Below are positions 1 to 7,612 of a DNA stretch of 64,000 bases, in pieces. The position numbers and the translations under genes were made by a program. Within the stretch, counting starts at the first letter, position 1. The number at the start of each line of letters is the position of its first letter. The notes below the pieces were generated by a model. It saw only the letters and a program-made list of their open reading frames with translations, was not told where the DNA came from and ran no database searches. Origin of the DNA: Filimonas effusa (GTDB lineage Bacteria > Bacteroidota > Bacteroidia > Chitinophagales > Chitinophagaceae); the NCBI RefSeq assembly GCF_004118675.1, contig NZ_SDHZ01000002.1:310001-374000 (forward strand), read 5' to 3'.

Positions 1-740
1 CTAAACCGTGCAAAAGCAATATAGCCTATCTTTTTACTGCCCGAAGTAAACACCTTTGTTTTTAGTATCGGACTGCTGGTATAGGCAGCCTTTTGCAACG
101 TCGCACTTAATGTATTACCATCCGGTTTTACTACAGTTACCGGAAGACTGCTTTGAGCAAGCGCACTGTTTAAAGCCGATGCATTCACAGTTACAGCGGT
201 ATTATTCAACTGGGTGATACGGCATCCACGCGTTAATCCCGCCAGGTCAGCAGGTGAACCTTGGTTTACATAACGGATATATACACTTGATCCATTCACA
301 ATAGCCAGTTCCATTCCCAGATCATTCCCCTTCCCTTCCAATGTAACAGCCGCAACCTGGCCCGTTTGCCCGGTAGTAGACTGCGCCTCTGCAAAAGAAT
401 ACTTTGCCTGCGTTGTACTGCCTGAATACTCATAAGGAGCATTGGTCTCGGGATTTACTTTTATTTGAGACAAAGCAAAAAGCTCTTTCTTGAAACTCTG
501 AAGTTCATCCGTTCCTGAATACTGCCTCGGATTAAAGCTTTCATAAGAAGGAAGCGCATCATACCAGAGATAGGTCTGGCTCGCATACAGATATAACGTA
601 TCCATGTTAAGTTCAACCGCAGTGCCGGTAGTAGGCGTCGCAGGTAACTCCGTATTATCGCCATTATCTTTTGACTTATGGCAGGAACTTAATATTAAGC
701 TTCCAAAAACGAAACAGGAAAGTATTACTCGAGGATTCAT
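1..740 (-). CDS. PDZ-containing S41-family peptidase lipoprotein (3' end cut by window edge)
   Basis: This gene runs off the left edge, so only its first 246 codons are visible. It starts at an ATG with a lipoprotein signal ending in LILSSC (Cys20), so the protein is probably anchored in the outer or inner membrane. Residues 57-64 read YLWYDALP, typical of the N-terminal helical part of C-terminal-processing (S41) proteases of Bacteroidota. Residues of about 130-210 look like a PDZ domain (GxDLGMEL, then GSPADLAGLTRGCRI). The last visible residues, KKIGYIAFARF, match the start of the S41 catalytic core; the Ser/Lys dyad would lie outside the window. The family cleaves periplasmic or exported proteins from their C-terminal ends. 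Substrate is unknown. Confidence 0.8.
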   Translation of the reverse strand, partial: MNPRVILSCFVFGSLILSSCHKSKDNGDNTELPATPTTGTAVELNMDTLYLYASQTYLWYDALPSYESFNPRQYSGTDELQSFKKELFALSQIKVNPETNAPYEYSGSTTQAKYSFAEAQSTTGQTGQVAAVTLEGKGNDLGMELAIVNGSSVYIRYVNQGSPADLAGLTRGCRITQLNNTAVTVNASALNSALAQSSLPVTVVKPDGNTLSATLQKAAYTSSPILKTKVFTSGSKKIGYIAFARF

Positions 741-887
741 ATTCCTAAATTACGATTTTTTAAAACCCTTTGATTTAGCCTAACCAAACTAAAGCTGTTT
801 TTAATTATTACAAAAACCTGACAATTCATCTCAGGAAGTACCCTAATTCACCTGCATCTTTGCATCGCTTTCAGTATCAAAGAGAAA

Positions 888-905
888 GCCCCATGGAAAT
901 GGGGC
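888..905 (-). terminator. Terminator after the HmuY-like gene
   Basis: A perfect 7-bp stem GCCCCAT/ATGGGGC with a GGAA loop lies about 60 bp past the end of the HmuY-like gene. On the minus strand it is followed by a pyrimidine-rich TTTCTCTTT run. This is the expected position of the operon end. Confidence 0.55.
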
Positions 906-968
906 TCGGGTTTACTGAAACCATTTACTCGCTTTGTTTCAGCAACATTCTTCAATAAGTTTTAATAT

Positions 969-1682
969 TTATCTGGTCGATAAATTCCTGCTGCCATCTT
1001 CAGCTACATAGTATCTGAAAGTTAAATAGGGTGCCGGCCAGAATAAATTGGTTACCTGCGGAGGATTTCCAAGATAAATGTTCACCAGTTCCAGTTTGGC
1101 ATATAAACCTGCCGCAGTGCGTATTACAAACGTCCTTCCCTTAATAGGCACGCAAATGTGGTTCTGACGGGAATAGAAATACCAGCCATTACCATTACCG
1201 GCATCCCATCCCGCAGCAGTGATACCACTCCCATTAAATACCTCGTCAGAAGGCGCCTCAGTTACCTGGTCATAATATTTTTCAATAACAACCATTGCCC
1301 CCTGGCCCGGACCACCATAACCAGGAGTCCCCGTCGCAGTTCCGTTGTTAATAGCAACCAGCGAATTATATTCATTGGTAAAAGCCAGGTCCCAGTCGGC
1401 ATTTTTCAGGTAAGCAGCAGAATCGGCAGCATCTTTTACAAACTGCTGCTTCCGGTCGCTAAGTCGAAAAGTGAATAACTGAAAGGACCGCTTCTCCTTT
1501 ACAGAGCCCGCCGGAGGATCTCCTATAGAAGCAAGTGTATCACCCGCCAGGTCCTTGACAACGGTACTTTTCCCGTCCTCCAGCGAAGGAGCCACATCAT
1601 CCTTTTTACAGGCTACCAGTAACAATATACCAACGCATGTAAATAATAGAGGTCTTAGCACACATGAAATATGTCTTATCAT
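969..1682 (-). CDS. HmuY-family heme-binding lipoprotein
   Basis: A 237-residue lipoprotein (lipobox LLLVAC, Cys25). The body carries the HmuY-family features: a DWDLAFT segment after the first third and a C-terminal stretch NLFWPAPYLTFRYYV ending the domain. In Porphyromonas, HmuY is a surface lipoprotein that captures heme and passes it to the TonB-dependent receptor HmuR. The gene follows the receptor gene on the same strand after 11 bp, so the two are almost certainly co-transcribed. Heme-ligand residues vary widely in this family, so the ligand here could be heme or another compound. Family assignment is firm; ligand is inferred. Confidence 0.8.
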   Translation of the reverse strand: MIRHISCVLRPLLFTCVGILLLVACKKDDVAPSLEDGKSTVVKDLAGDTLASIGDPPAGSVKEKRSFQLFTFRLSDRKQQFVKDAADSAAYLKNADWDLAFTNEYNSLVAINNGTATGTPGYGGPGQGAMVVIEKYYDQVTEAPSDEVFNGSGITAAGWDAGNGNGWYFYSRQNHICVPIKGRTFVIRTAAGLYAKLELVNIYLGNPPQVTNLFWPAPYLTFRYYVAEDGSRNLSTR

Positions 1683-1693
1683 AGTAAGGTGTT

Positions 1694-3847
1694 TTATTGT
1701 AGTCCAGGTTTATTCTTTTGGGCAAAACACCGCCACGCCAGTCCTGCCATAAACATGCGTCCCGGCTGCGCCGGCATTAACCGGTCGGTGTAATCGCCAA
1801 TATTCTCTACAGAAAACTGCACCGTCAGCCGCTCGCCCGCCAGCTTTTTTTGCGCAGAAAAATGAAACAACGCATAGCCACGCACAAATACATCATACGG
1901 ATCGATATACCTGTTATCATCCTGGTCCATAAACCCATACCTGCTTCGGTAACTGCTGCGAAGCGAAAGGTTTACTCCCCACGGCTTATACTCATAAAAT
2001 ACCTGCAGGTTTACCATGTGCCTGCTACGATCCGGTAGCCCAAAATAGTCTTTCGAAGTAGCCCGCACTACCCCTCCTACCGCACGCAACTGGTTGTAGG
2101 GACTAACACCCGCTTCTATTGAATCAATGACACCCCTGTCCTTCGCATACAAGAACTGGTAACCTGCCGAAACCAATAACCCTGCAAGCGGTGTATAACG
2201 CACACTGGCCTCCAGCCCGCTGGTATAAGCCCGGTCGATGTTAAAATAGGATTCAATACGCCCCGAATTGGTCTTTATACCAATCTGCCGCGAATAGATC
2301 ATGTTATGAATACTGTTGTAAAAACCGCTCACCCCCAGTTCCAGATGCGAAACCGGCGTAATAGTAAAGCCGCCATTATACGAAGTAGAAGTTTCAGCCT
2401 TCAGGTTAGATACCGTAGCAGCTGCAGGCCATATCTCCTGTACCACACCTGCCTTTTCCAGGTCGCGGATACCCTGCTGAATAATATTTGAACCAACAAT
2501 AGTATAGCCATACACAAAATTGGTAAACACCTGGTACATCTGCCGGTAAGTAGGAGATTTGAAACCTTGACCAGCCGAAGCCTTTATCGTGATCCATGAC
2601 GCCGGGCTATAGTTAACCCCTATGCTTGGCGTCAGCTTACCTCCGTATCTGTTGTTGCCGCTATACCTGGCCCCCGCAATAACATTAAAACCGGTATATG
2701 GCTTCCAGTTGCCCTGAACATAAACAAAATAATTTGCCATACTGCCCCCGGCAGCTTTATCATCAAAATTGCTTGTCCGCAAATACTCTCCACCAGCGCC
2801 GCCAATAAACTTCAGATCATGAGTCGTTACATCATGTGCAAATTGTACTTCGCCCCTATGAACCTGCTCCAAAAAATTATTGCGCTGCAATACATCGCCA
2901 CTTACCACATCAGTTACGTCCTGCCTGGAACCATAATGAGTAAAATAATAACGGCTCACTACCCGCGTATTCCCATTAAGCTGACTATTCAACGCCAGCA
3001 TACCATTAAAATCATTTTCATCGAGAACGTCTTTCGAAACGGAACCACGGCCATAATTATGAACCATTTCAGAATGACGCCCCGAATACCGGATGCTGGT
3101 GTGTAAAGTATGCCGCGCCCCTAACTGGTACCTCCCCCTTCCTTGTAACGTCAGACTGTTATAAGGAGGCACCGTTTTACCATCTTTCAGATACAGCGGA
3201 TCGGTATTAAACCCGTCAGTCTTATAATAATTAGCCGAAACAAAGGCTGTACCCTTCCGGTCGCTGAAAGAAGTTTCCGCCTCAACGGTAGCATCCAGCG
3301 AATGAAAGCTGCCATATAATACATTGGCCAGCGCCTGCGTCTGGCTTACCTGCTGCCGCGTAATAATGTTTACCACCCCGCCCAGCGCCTCGCTCCCAAA
3401 CAAACTCGATGATGCCCCTTTTACAATTTCAATACGCTCCACCTGTGATAATGTAACCCGCGAAAGATCAAAATTGCCACTGCTCCTGCCCGCCATAGGC
3501 TGCCCATCGAGCAGAATAGTAATGTATTCAGCGCTAAATCCCTGCATTTGAAGTCCAACCGAACGGTTGCCTGCCCCCAGGTTACTCACTACAGCCATTC
3601 CCGTCTGCTCCCGCAACAACTCATCAAGACGCCGGCTTCCCATCGCCTCAATCGCTTTTCTGTCTATTACCAACGCAGGCATAGGAATCTGCCTTATGTC
3701 AATGACATTATCAACGTGGGTCACACGTTGGCTTCCGGTTACCGTAACCTCCTCCAGATTCCTATGTTTACTGCTGCTATCAGCCGGTTGTGCACAGGCA
3801 AACACTACACAACACAAAGCCAACAGCATGCTATAAATATATTTCAT
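1694..3847 (-). CDS. TonB-dependent outer-membrane receptor, HmuR-like
   Basis: A 717-residue outer-membrane receptor with signal peptide (residues 1-19, ending VFACAQ). The plug domain covers roughly residues 30-150, with LDGQPMAGR and RIEIVKGASSSLFGSEA, the standard plug signatures, followed by VNIITR. The rest is a 22-stranded barrel, and the last residues form the usual barrel-closing strand. It takes up a ligand across the outer membrane with TonB/ExbBD energy. Being first in a two-gene operon with an HmuY-like lipoprotein suggests heme or a similar tetrapyrrole. It is divergent from a TetR gene across a 298-bp gap, so that regulator may control it. Confidence 0.88.
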   Translation of the reverse strand: MKYIYSMLLALCCVVFACAQPADSSSKHRNLEEVTVTGSQRVTHVDNVIDIRQIPMPALVIDRKAIEAMGSRRLDELLREQTGMAVVSNLGAGNRSVGLQMQGFSAEYITILLDGQPMAGRSSGNFDLSRVTLSQVERIEIVKGASSSLFGSEALGGVVNIITRQQVSQTQALANVLYGSFHSLDATVEAETSFSDRKGTAFVSANYYKTDGFNTDPLYLKDGKTVPPYNSLTLQGRGRYQLGARHTLHTSIRYSGRHSEMVHNYGRGSVSKDVLDENDFNGMLALNSQLNGNTRVVSRYYFTHYGSRQDVTDVVSGDVLQRNNFLEQVHRGEVQFAHDVTTHDLKFIGGAGGEYLRTSNFDDKAAGGSMANYFVYVQGNWKPYTGFNVIAGARYSGNNRYGGKLTPSIGVNYSPASWITIKASAGQGFKSPTYRQMYQVFTNFVYGYTIVGSNIIQQGIRDLEKAGVVQEIWPAAATVSNLKAETSTSYNGGFTITPVSHLELGVSGFYNSIHNMIYSRQIGIKTNSGRIESYFNIDRAYTSGLEASVRYTPLAGLLVSAGYQFLYAKDRGVIDSIEAGVSPYNQLRAVGGVVRATSKDYFGLPDRSRHMVNLQVFYEYKPWGVNLSLRSSYRSRYGFMDQDDNRYIDPYDVFVRGYALFHFSAQKKLAGERLTVQFSVENIGDYTDRLMPAQPGRMFMAGLAWRCFAQKNKPGLQ

Positions 3848-4000
3848 GCGTTTTCAATCTGTTTACATCAAAACAGGATCAGTAATAAGAATGCTGAAAA
3901 AAGCTGCTGGTGAAAGGCAGCCAAGCGGAGTAAATGGAGTGCAACAATAGTTTTTTCCCCCGGTTGAATATTTACCATTTCAGAAAAAAGGCTTACGAAT

Positions 4001-4043
4001 AACGTAAAAGTCATTTTTCAGTCAATTTTTGCCTTTTTACGTT
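4001..4043. promoter_or_regulatory. Inverted repeat between the receptor and TetR genes
   Basis: AACGTAAAAG at one end and CTTTTTACGTT at the other form inverted arms about 22 bp apart in the divergent intergenic region. Just left of it is a smaller perfect repeat, TTACG-5 nt-CGTAA. Either could be an operator for the adjacent TetR gene, but AT-rich repeats also arise by chance. I saw no cobalamin or TPP riboswitch pattern in the rest of this gap. Confidence 0.3.
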
Positions 4044-4145
4044 TGTTAATTTATCGAAAAGCCCCTTTAAACCACTGAATGTCTAAGTTTTTCTTTATAT
4101 TTTGCGATTCATTTCGCACAAACAGAGCTTTCAATAACCTCCTTT

Positions 4146-4769
4146 ATGCCAACACAAGTGCTTCAAAAAGAGGATTTAAACAAAGATATCCTAGCTGTAT
4201 CAGGGAATTTATTCGGGCAATTCGGTTTTAAAAAAACCACGGTAGAGGATATTGCCAAAGAAATTGGTAGAAGGAAGAGTTCGCTTTATTATTACTACAA
4301 AAGCAAAGAAGAGATATTTGAGGCGGTAGTAAATGAAGAAATGCATCGCTTTTTCCGGCAGATCAAAAGATCTGTAGCCCAGGCAGTAGGCGCCAGGCAA
4401 AAGCTCCTGATGTATTGCCGGGCCAAATTTCATCACCTGGCCTTATTATGCAATCTGAATGGCATATTGAAAGGTGAAGTGCAGGAAGTACAATGTATTG
4501 CCACTCCCTTACGCCATAAATTCGACACTACCCAGGTAGCCCTGGTACGCGAAATATTACAGGAAGGTGTCGCCAGCAACGAATTTAAAACAATGAGTGG
4601 AGGAGAAATGGACAGCTTCGCCTACATTATAGTAAGCTCTGTAAAAGGATTGGAGTCACCGCTTGTACTCAACAAACAGGAACCCGACCTCAATGCAAGA
4701 ATAGAATCTATTGTAGCCTTAATGGTAGAAGGCATCGGCAAACAGGAAATTACGCCGTCAGCCTCATAA
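4146..4769 (+). CDS. TetR/AcrR-family transcriptional regulator (paralogue 1)
   Basis: A 207-residue TetR repressor. The N-terminal helix-turn-helix is clear at about residues 22-58 (GFKKTTVEDIAKEIG, then SSLYYYYKSKEEIF). The C-terminal ligand domain is variable and gives no ligand. The last 20 bases overlap the convergent end of the PAP2 gene. The DNA-binding region closely resembles that of the second TetR at 14.1-14.7 kb (shared KTT.EDIA, YYYYKSKEEIF), so they are paralogues that may recognise similar sites. Likely targets are the divergent receptor operon, the neighbouring lipid operon, or both. Confidence 0.9.
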   Translation: MPTQVLQKEDLNKDILAVSGNLFGQFGFKKTTVEDIAKEIGRRKSSLYYYYKSKEEIFEAVVNEEMHRFFRQIKRSVAQAVGARQKLLMYCRAKFHHLALLCNLNGILKGEVQEVQCIATPLRHKFDTTQVALVREILQEGVASNEFKTMSGGEMDSFAYIIVSSVKGLESPLVLNKQEPDLNARIESIVALMVEGIGKQEITPSAS

Positions 4770-5673
4770 GATGTGAAAGAAATTGCTGAAACCATCTCGT
4801 AGCCTGCATATAATGGAATAGGACGATCCCCAGTACAGCACAGCTGATACCCGCCATTACATCCAATACATAATGATGGCTGCTATAAACTGCCGCAAAC
4901 CATATCCCCGCAGTTACCACGGCAAAAAAGATATTGATAAGCCCCATCCTGCCCTTTAGCCCGTAGTATAACACAAGCGTAGGATAAGCAGAATGCAGCG
5001 AAGGCATAGCCGCAAATACATTGGAACTCTTCGAATACAATCCGGAAAAAACGGACACGTTAAAGAATTTGTCAAAACGGGCAAGCCCGGCCGTATTACC
5101 CGGAGTAGATGGGTTAAACGTAAACCCATATTGCTGCACATACCATGGTGGCGCAGCCGGATAAACATAATACCCGATAAACCCGATAAGATTGATCAAT
5201 AAGAAACTAAGAGAAAAATAAAAGAACCGCTTCCGGTCTTTAAAGAACAAACGCCCCGCAAATACTAAAGGAACAGGGATCCAGCACAAATAAGCAAACC
5301 CGCTGAATACATCCAGGAAGCTATTGTTATTGATAACCCAATATTCATTAGGCGTATAAACCTTCCCGCCGATCATTATACCAAACAGGCTTTTTTCTGC
5401 CTCATACAGGCTTCCAATATGCACCGTGTTAAAGCGATAATTTGGAAACGCCTTCATATAATCAAACAGTATCCAGAATATAATGAACACCGAAAAGCCT
5501 ACAATAAACTTCCGCGTAACACCCGATACCAGGAAGAGAATATTAAAGATGGCAACCAAAACCAACTGATCCGACTTGAAGCCAATTAACCAGAAGGATA
5601 AAAGAAGGTAAGCCGCAGAAATAAGACCCGAAACGATAACGTTTTTACGAAGGTCTGACCGATAGTTGTTCAA
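4750..5673 (-). CDS. PAP2-superfamily inositol phosphotransferase, probable inositol-phosphorylceramide synthase
   Basis: A 307-residue integral membrane protein with about six membrane segments. The PAP2 catalytic signatures are PSLHSAYP (224-231) and SSHHYVLD (264-271), supplying the two histidines and the aspartate. A YPAAPPWY segment (171-178) is shared with Aur1-type inositol-phosphorylceramide synthases. The expected reaction moves phosphoinositol from phosphatidylinositol to a ceramide. As I recall it, Bacteroides thetaiotaomicron BT_1522 has this role in an equivalent cluster. It is the last gene of the operon, 11 bp after the hydroxylase. No in-frame ATG exists before the first membrane segment and an in-frame stop lies just upstream, so TTG is the only plausible start. 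Confidence 0.78.
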   Translation of the reverse strand: MNNYRSDLRKNVIVSGLISAAYLLLSFWLIGFKSDQLVLVAIFNILFLVSGVTRKFIVGFSVFIIFWILFDYMKAFPNYRFNTVHIGSLYEAEKSLFGIMIGGKVYTPNEYWVINNNSFLDVFSGFAYLCWIPVPLVFAGRLFFKDRKRFFYFSLSFLLINLIGFIGYYVYPAAPPWYVQQYGFTFNPSTPGNTAGLARFDKFFNVSVFSGLYSKSSNVFAAMPSLHSAYPTLVLYYGLKGRMGLINIFFAVVTAGIWFAAVYSSHHYVLDVMAGISCAVLGIVLFHYMQATRWFQQFLSHLMRLTA

Positions 5674-5684
5674 AAAACACCATT

Positions 5685-6299
5685 TTACTTTGGAAAATCA
5701 GAGCGAAAGATCTTGTCCCATAGCGCAGAACTTACACCATATCCTTTGTCCGGATCAGAATAATGATGCAGCATATGATGCTGTTTGATCCTTTTCATGA
5801 TACCACTCTTAAAATTGTAGTGGTGCATGGCATAATGCATCATATCATACATCAGGTAACCGATCAGGAAGCCGCCGAAAAAGGCATAAAAGTTAGCCTT
5901 CACCGCAAAAAAAAGCCCAAAGAAAAAATATAGTATCAATGCCATGGGAATGCTTGCCGAAGGTGGCATCACCAGCCGCATCTTATCACGCGGATAATCA
6001 TGGTGTACACCATGAAATATAAAATGCAGGCGTAAACCCCATTTCGATTTAGGAACAAAATGAAATACAAAACGATGTAAAATATACTCCGTCACAGTCC
6101 AGATAGCAAAACCCAATACCAGGTATCCTAAATAACCCAGTACCGTACCTGCCGCGATAGAAAGATAGCTCAGATAAGCTATCACAGGAATATAAATAAA
6201 AAGAGGGACCGTAAAATGAACCTTTGACAAACTCTCCAGGAGACTGCTTTTAAACATCCTGGAAGACTCTGTAGAATTTGAAATATAGTTTTTAGGCAT
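5685..6299 (-). CDS. Fatty-acid hydroxylase / sterol-desaturase family di-iron enzyme
   Basis: A 204-residue membrane enzyme with four hydrophobic segments. The histidine clusters of the family are complete: HRFVFH (75-80), HGVHHD (96-101), HYAMHH (155-160) and HHMLHH (174-179). These bind a di-iron centre that hydroxylates or desaturates a lipid chain. Size and motif spacing resemble fungal/plant fatty acid 2-hydroxylase (FA2H/Scs7), which acts on the acyl chain of ceramides. Its place between the phosphatidyltransferase (5 bp upstream) and the PAP2 enzyme (11 bp downstream) argues for a ceramide or sphingoid-base substrate. The exact position of hydroxylation cannot be read from sequence. 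Confidence 0.82.
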   Translation of the reverse strand: MPKNYISNSTESSRMFKSSLLESLSKVHFTVPLFIYIPVIAYLSYLSIAAGTVLGYLGYLVLGFAIWTVTEYILHRFVFHFVPKSKWGLRLHFIFHGVHHDYPRDKMRLVMPPSASIPMALILYFFFGLFFAVKANFYAFFGGFLIGYLMYDMMHYAMHHYNFKSGIMKRIKQHHMLHHYSDPDKGYGVSSALWDKIFRSDFPK

Positions 6300-6304
6300 A
6301 GCTA

Positions 6305-7591
6305 CTAAATTTTAATGCGTTCCACCATTTCTTTACCGCTAACAGGGTCCGAACCTTTTATTTCTACATACTCTATATTGGGAGAAAACATGCTGCCACC
6401 ATTGATATAAATAAAGATCCGGCCAATACGCATATACTTGTTGTTAACCGTGGCATAAACATGATAATGTTTGTCAACAGCCGATCGCTCCAGGTACAAA
6501 GGCATCTTCTTATACGATACAAAATGCAGCTCATATTTCCCGTTACCCAACGCCTTGGATTTTAAGCCATAGGCAAACTTCCGCTGAATAAACGAAAGAT
6601 CCTGCTTTTGCCGCTTCTCTGTATAACGGATCCAGAATACCTTAATAGGCTCATCGGCATCCAGCACACCATCTTTATAATTCAACTCATACATGATGGT
6701 ATTGGCATTGGGTGTCCGCTGAAGATAAAACAGGTGGTCTGCGCCCCGCGGTGGAGTAGGAAATGTATCCTGTGGCTCCGTAGCCGCTGCCCGGGCATTC
6801 CAGGCAAACAAGCTTACAAACAAAAACACCAGCACCTTGTTTACATTACCTATCACAGACACTTTTGCCTTTTGCTGCTCTTCTTTTTCAAGCGCTTCCT
6901 TTAATTCCATCGTCTTTTTTGCCCCACGCAATCTCCCGATAGCCGTTATATTCGTCATAATGGCCATAAAAGTTAAAGGCAACGTGAAAACGGACATGGT
7001 CTCAAATACATGATAACGGAAACCCTTTATATAAAGTTTATAATCACCACCAATATAATAAGCAGTAACGCCACAGGCAATAGCAGTAATACCGATAAGA
7101 ATAACCCGCTCAGGCCTTTGCATAAAACCATCCTTGCATTCTATCCCCAGACCTTCAGCCCTCGCCCTTGTATAACTTACCATAATAGATCCTATCATGG
7201 CAATAAACGCAAACAGCGAACTGAAAAAATAGTGATGCGCAACCAGGTAATAACAAATACCCAGAAACAAAACCATCTCGCTGTACCTGTCAAGAACCGA
7301 ATCATATAAAGCCCCAAAACGGGAGCTCATATTTCCCAGACGGGCTACCTGGCCGTCAAGCATGTCAAAAAGACCGGCAAACAGCACTAATGCACCTGCC
7401 CAGCCAACATAGCTTAAATCGCCACGATGGCCTACTTCCGCCCCCTTTATAAAGATGACAGCAACACCGATGTTCAGCAACAACCCAATAGTGGTTACTG
7501 CATTGGGGGTAAGCCCCATTTTAATCAATAACCTTACGAAAGGATTGATTACTTTGTAAATGCCCAATTGTATACCCGTACGGACAGACAT
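6305..7591 (-). CDS. CDP-alcohol phosphatidyltransferase (probable phosphatidylinositol-phosphate synthase) fused to DUF4833
   Basis: The 428-residue protein has two parts. Residues 1-225 form a multi-pass CDP-alcohol phosphatidyltransferase with the full signature: Asp76, Asp79-Gly80, Ala83-Arg84, Gly93, Asp97 and Asp101 in the spacing Dx2DGx2ARx8Gx3Dx3D. In this operon the acceptor is most likely inositol 3-phosphate, giving phosphatidylinositol phosphate from CDP-diacylglycerol. A hydrophobic stretch at 250-270 resembles an internal signal peptide (ending WNARAAA). About 150 residues follow that match DUF4833 (motifs DHLFYLQR, KVFWIRYTEKR, GRIFIYINGGS), probably periplasmic. I use the internal ATG; the upstream TTG adds only five residues. 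Confidence 0.8.
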   Translation of the reverse strand: MSVRTGIQLGIYKVINPFVRLLIKMGLTPNAVTTIGLLLNIGVAVIFIKGAEVGHRGDLSYVGWAGALVLFAGLFDMLDGQVARLGNMSSRFGALYDSVLDRYSEMVLFLGICYYLVAHHYFFSSLFAFIAMIGSIMVSYTRARAEGLGIECKDGFMQRPERVILIGITAIACGVTAYYIGGDYKLYIKGFRYHVFETMSVFTLPLTFMAIMTNITAIGRLRGAKKTMELKEALEKEEQQKAKVSVIGNVNKVLVFLFVSLFAWNARAAATEPQDTFPTPPRGADHLFYLQRTPNANTIMYELNYKDGVLDADEPIKVFWIRYTEKRQKQDLSFIQRKFAYGLKSKALGNGKYELHFVSYKKMPLYLERSAVDKHYHVYATVNNKYMRIGRIFIYINGGSMFSPNIEYVEIKGSDPVSGKEMVERIKI

Positions 7592-7612
7592 ATTTGTTAA
7601 GATCAACAGTTT

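Noticed and set aside
3848-4145. Cobalamin or other riboswitch upstream of the TonB-dependent receptor
   Set aside because: I looked for B12-box and TPP-box patterns on the receptor strand and found none; only short inverted repeats are present.
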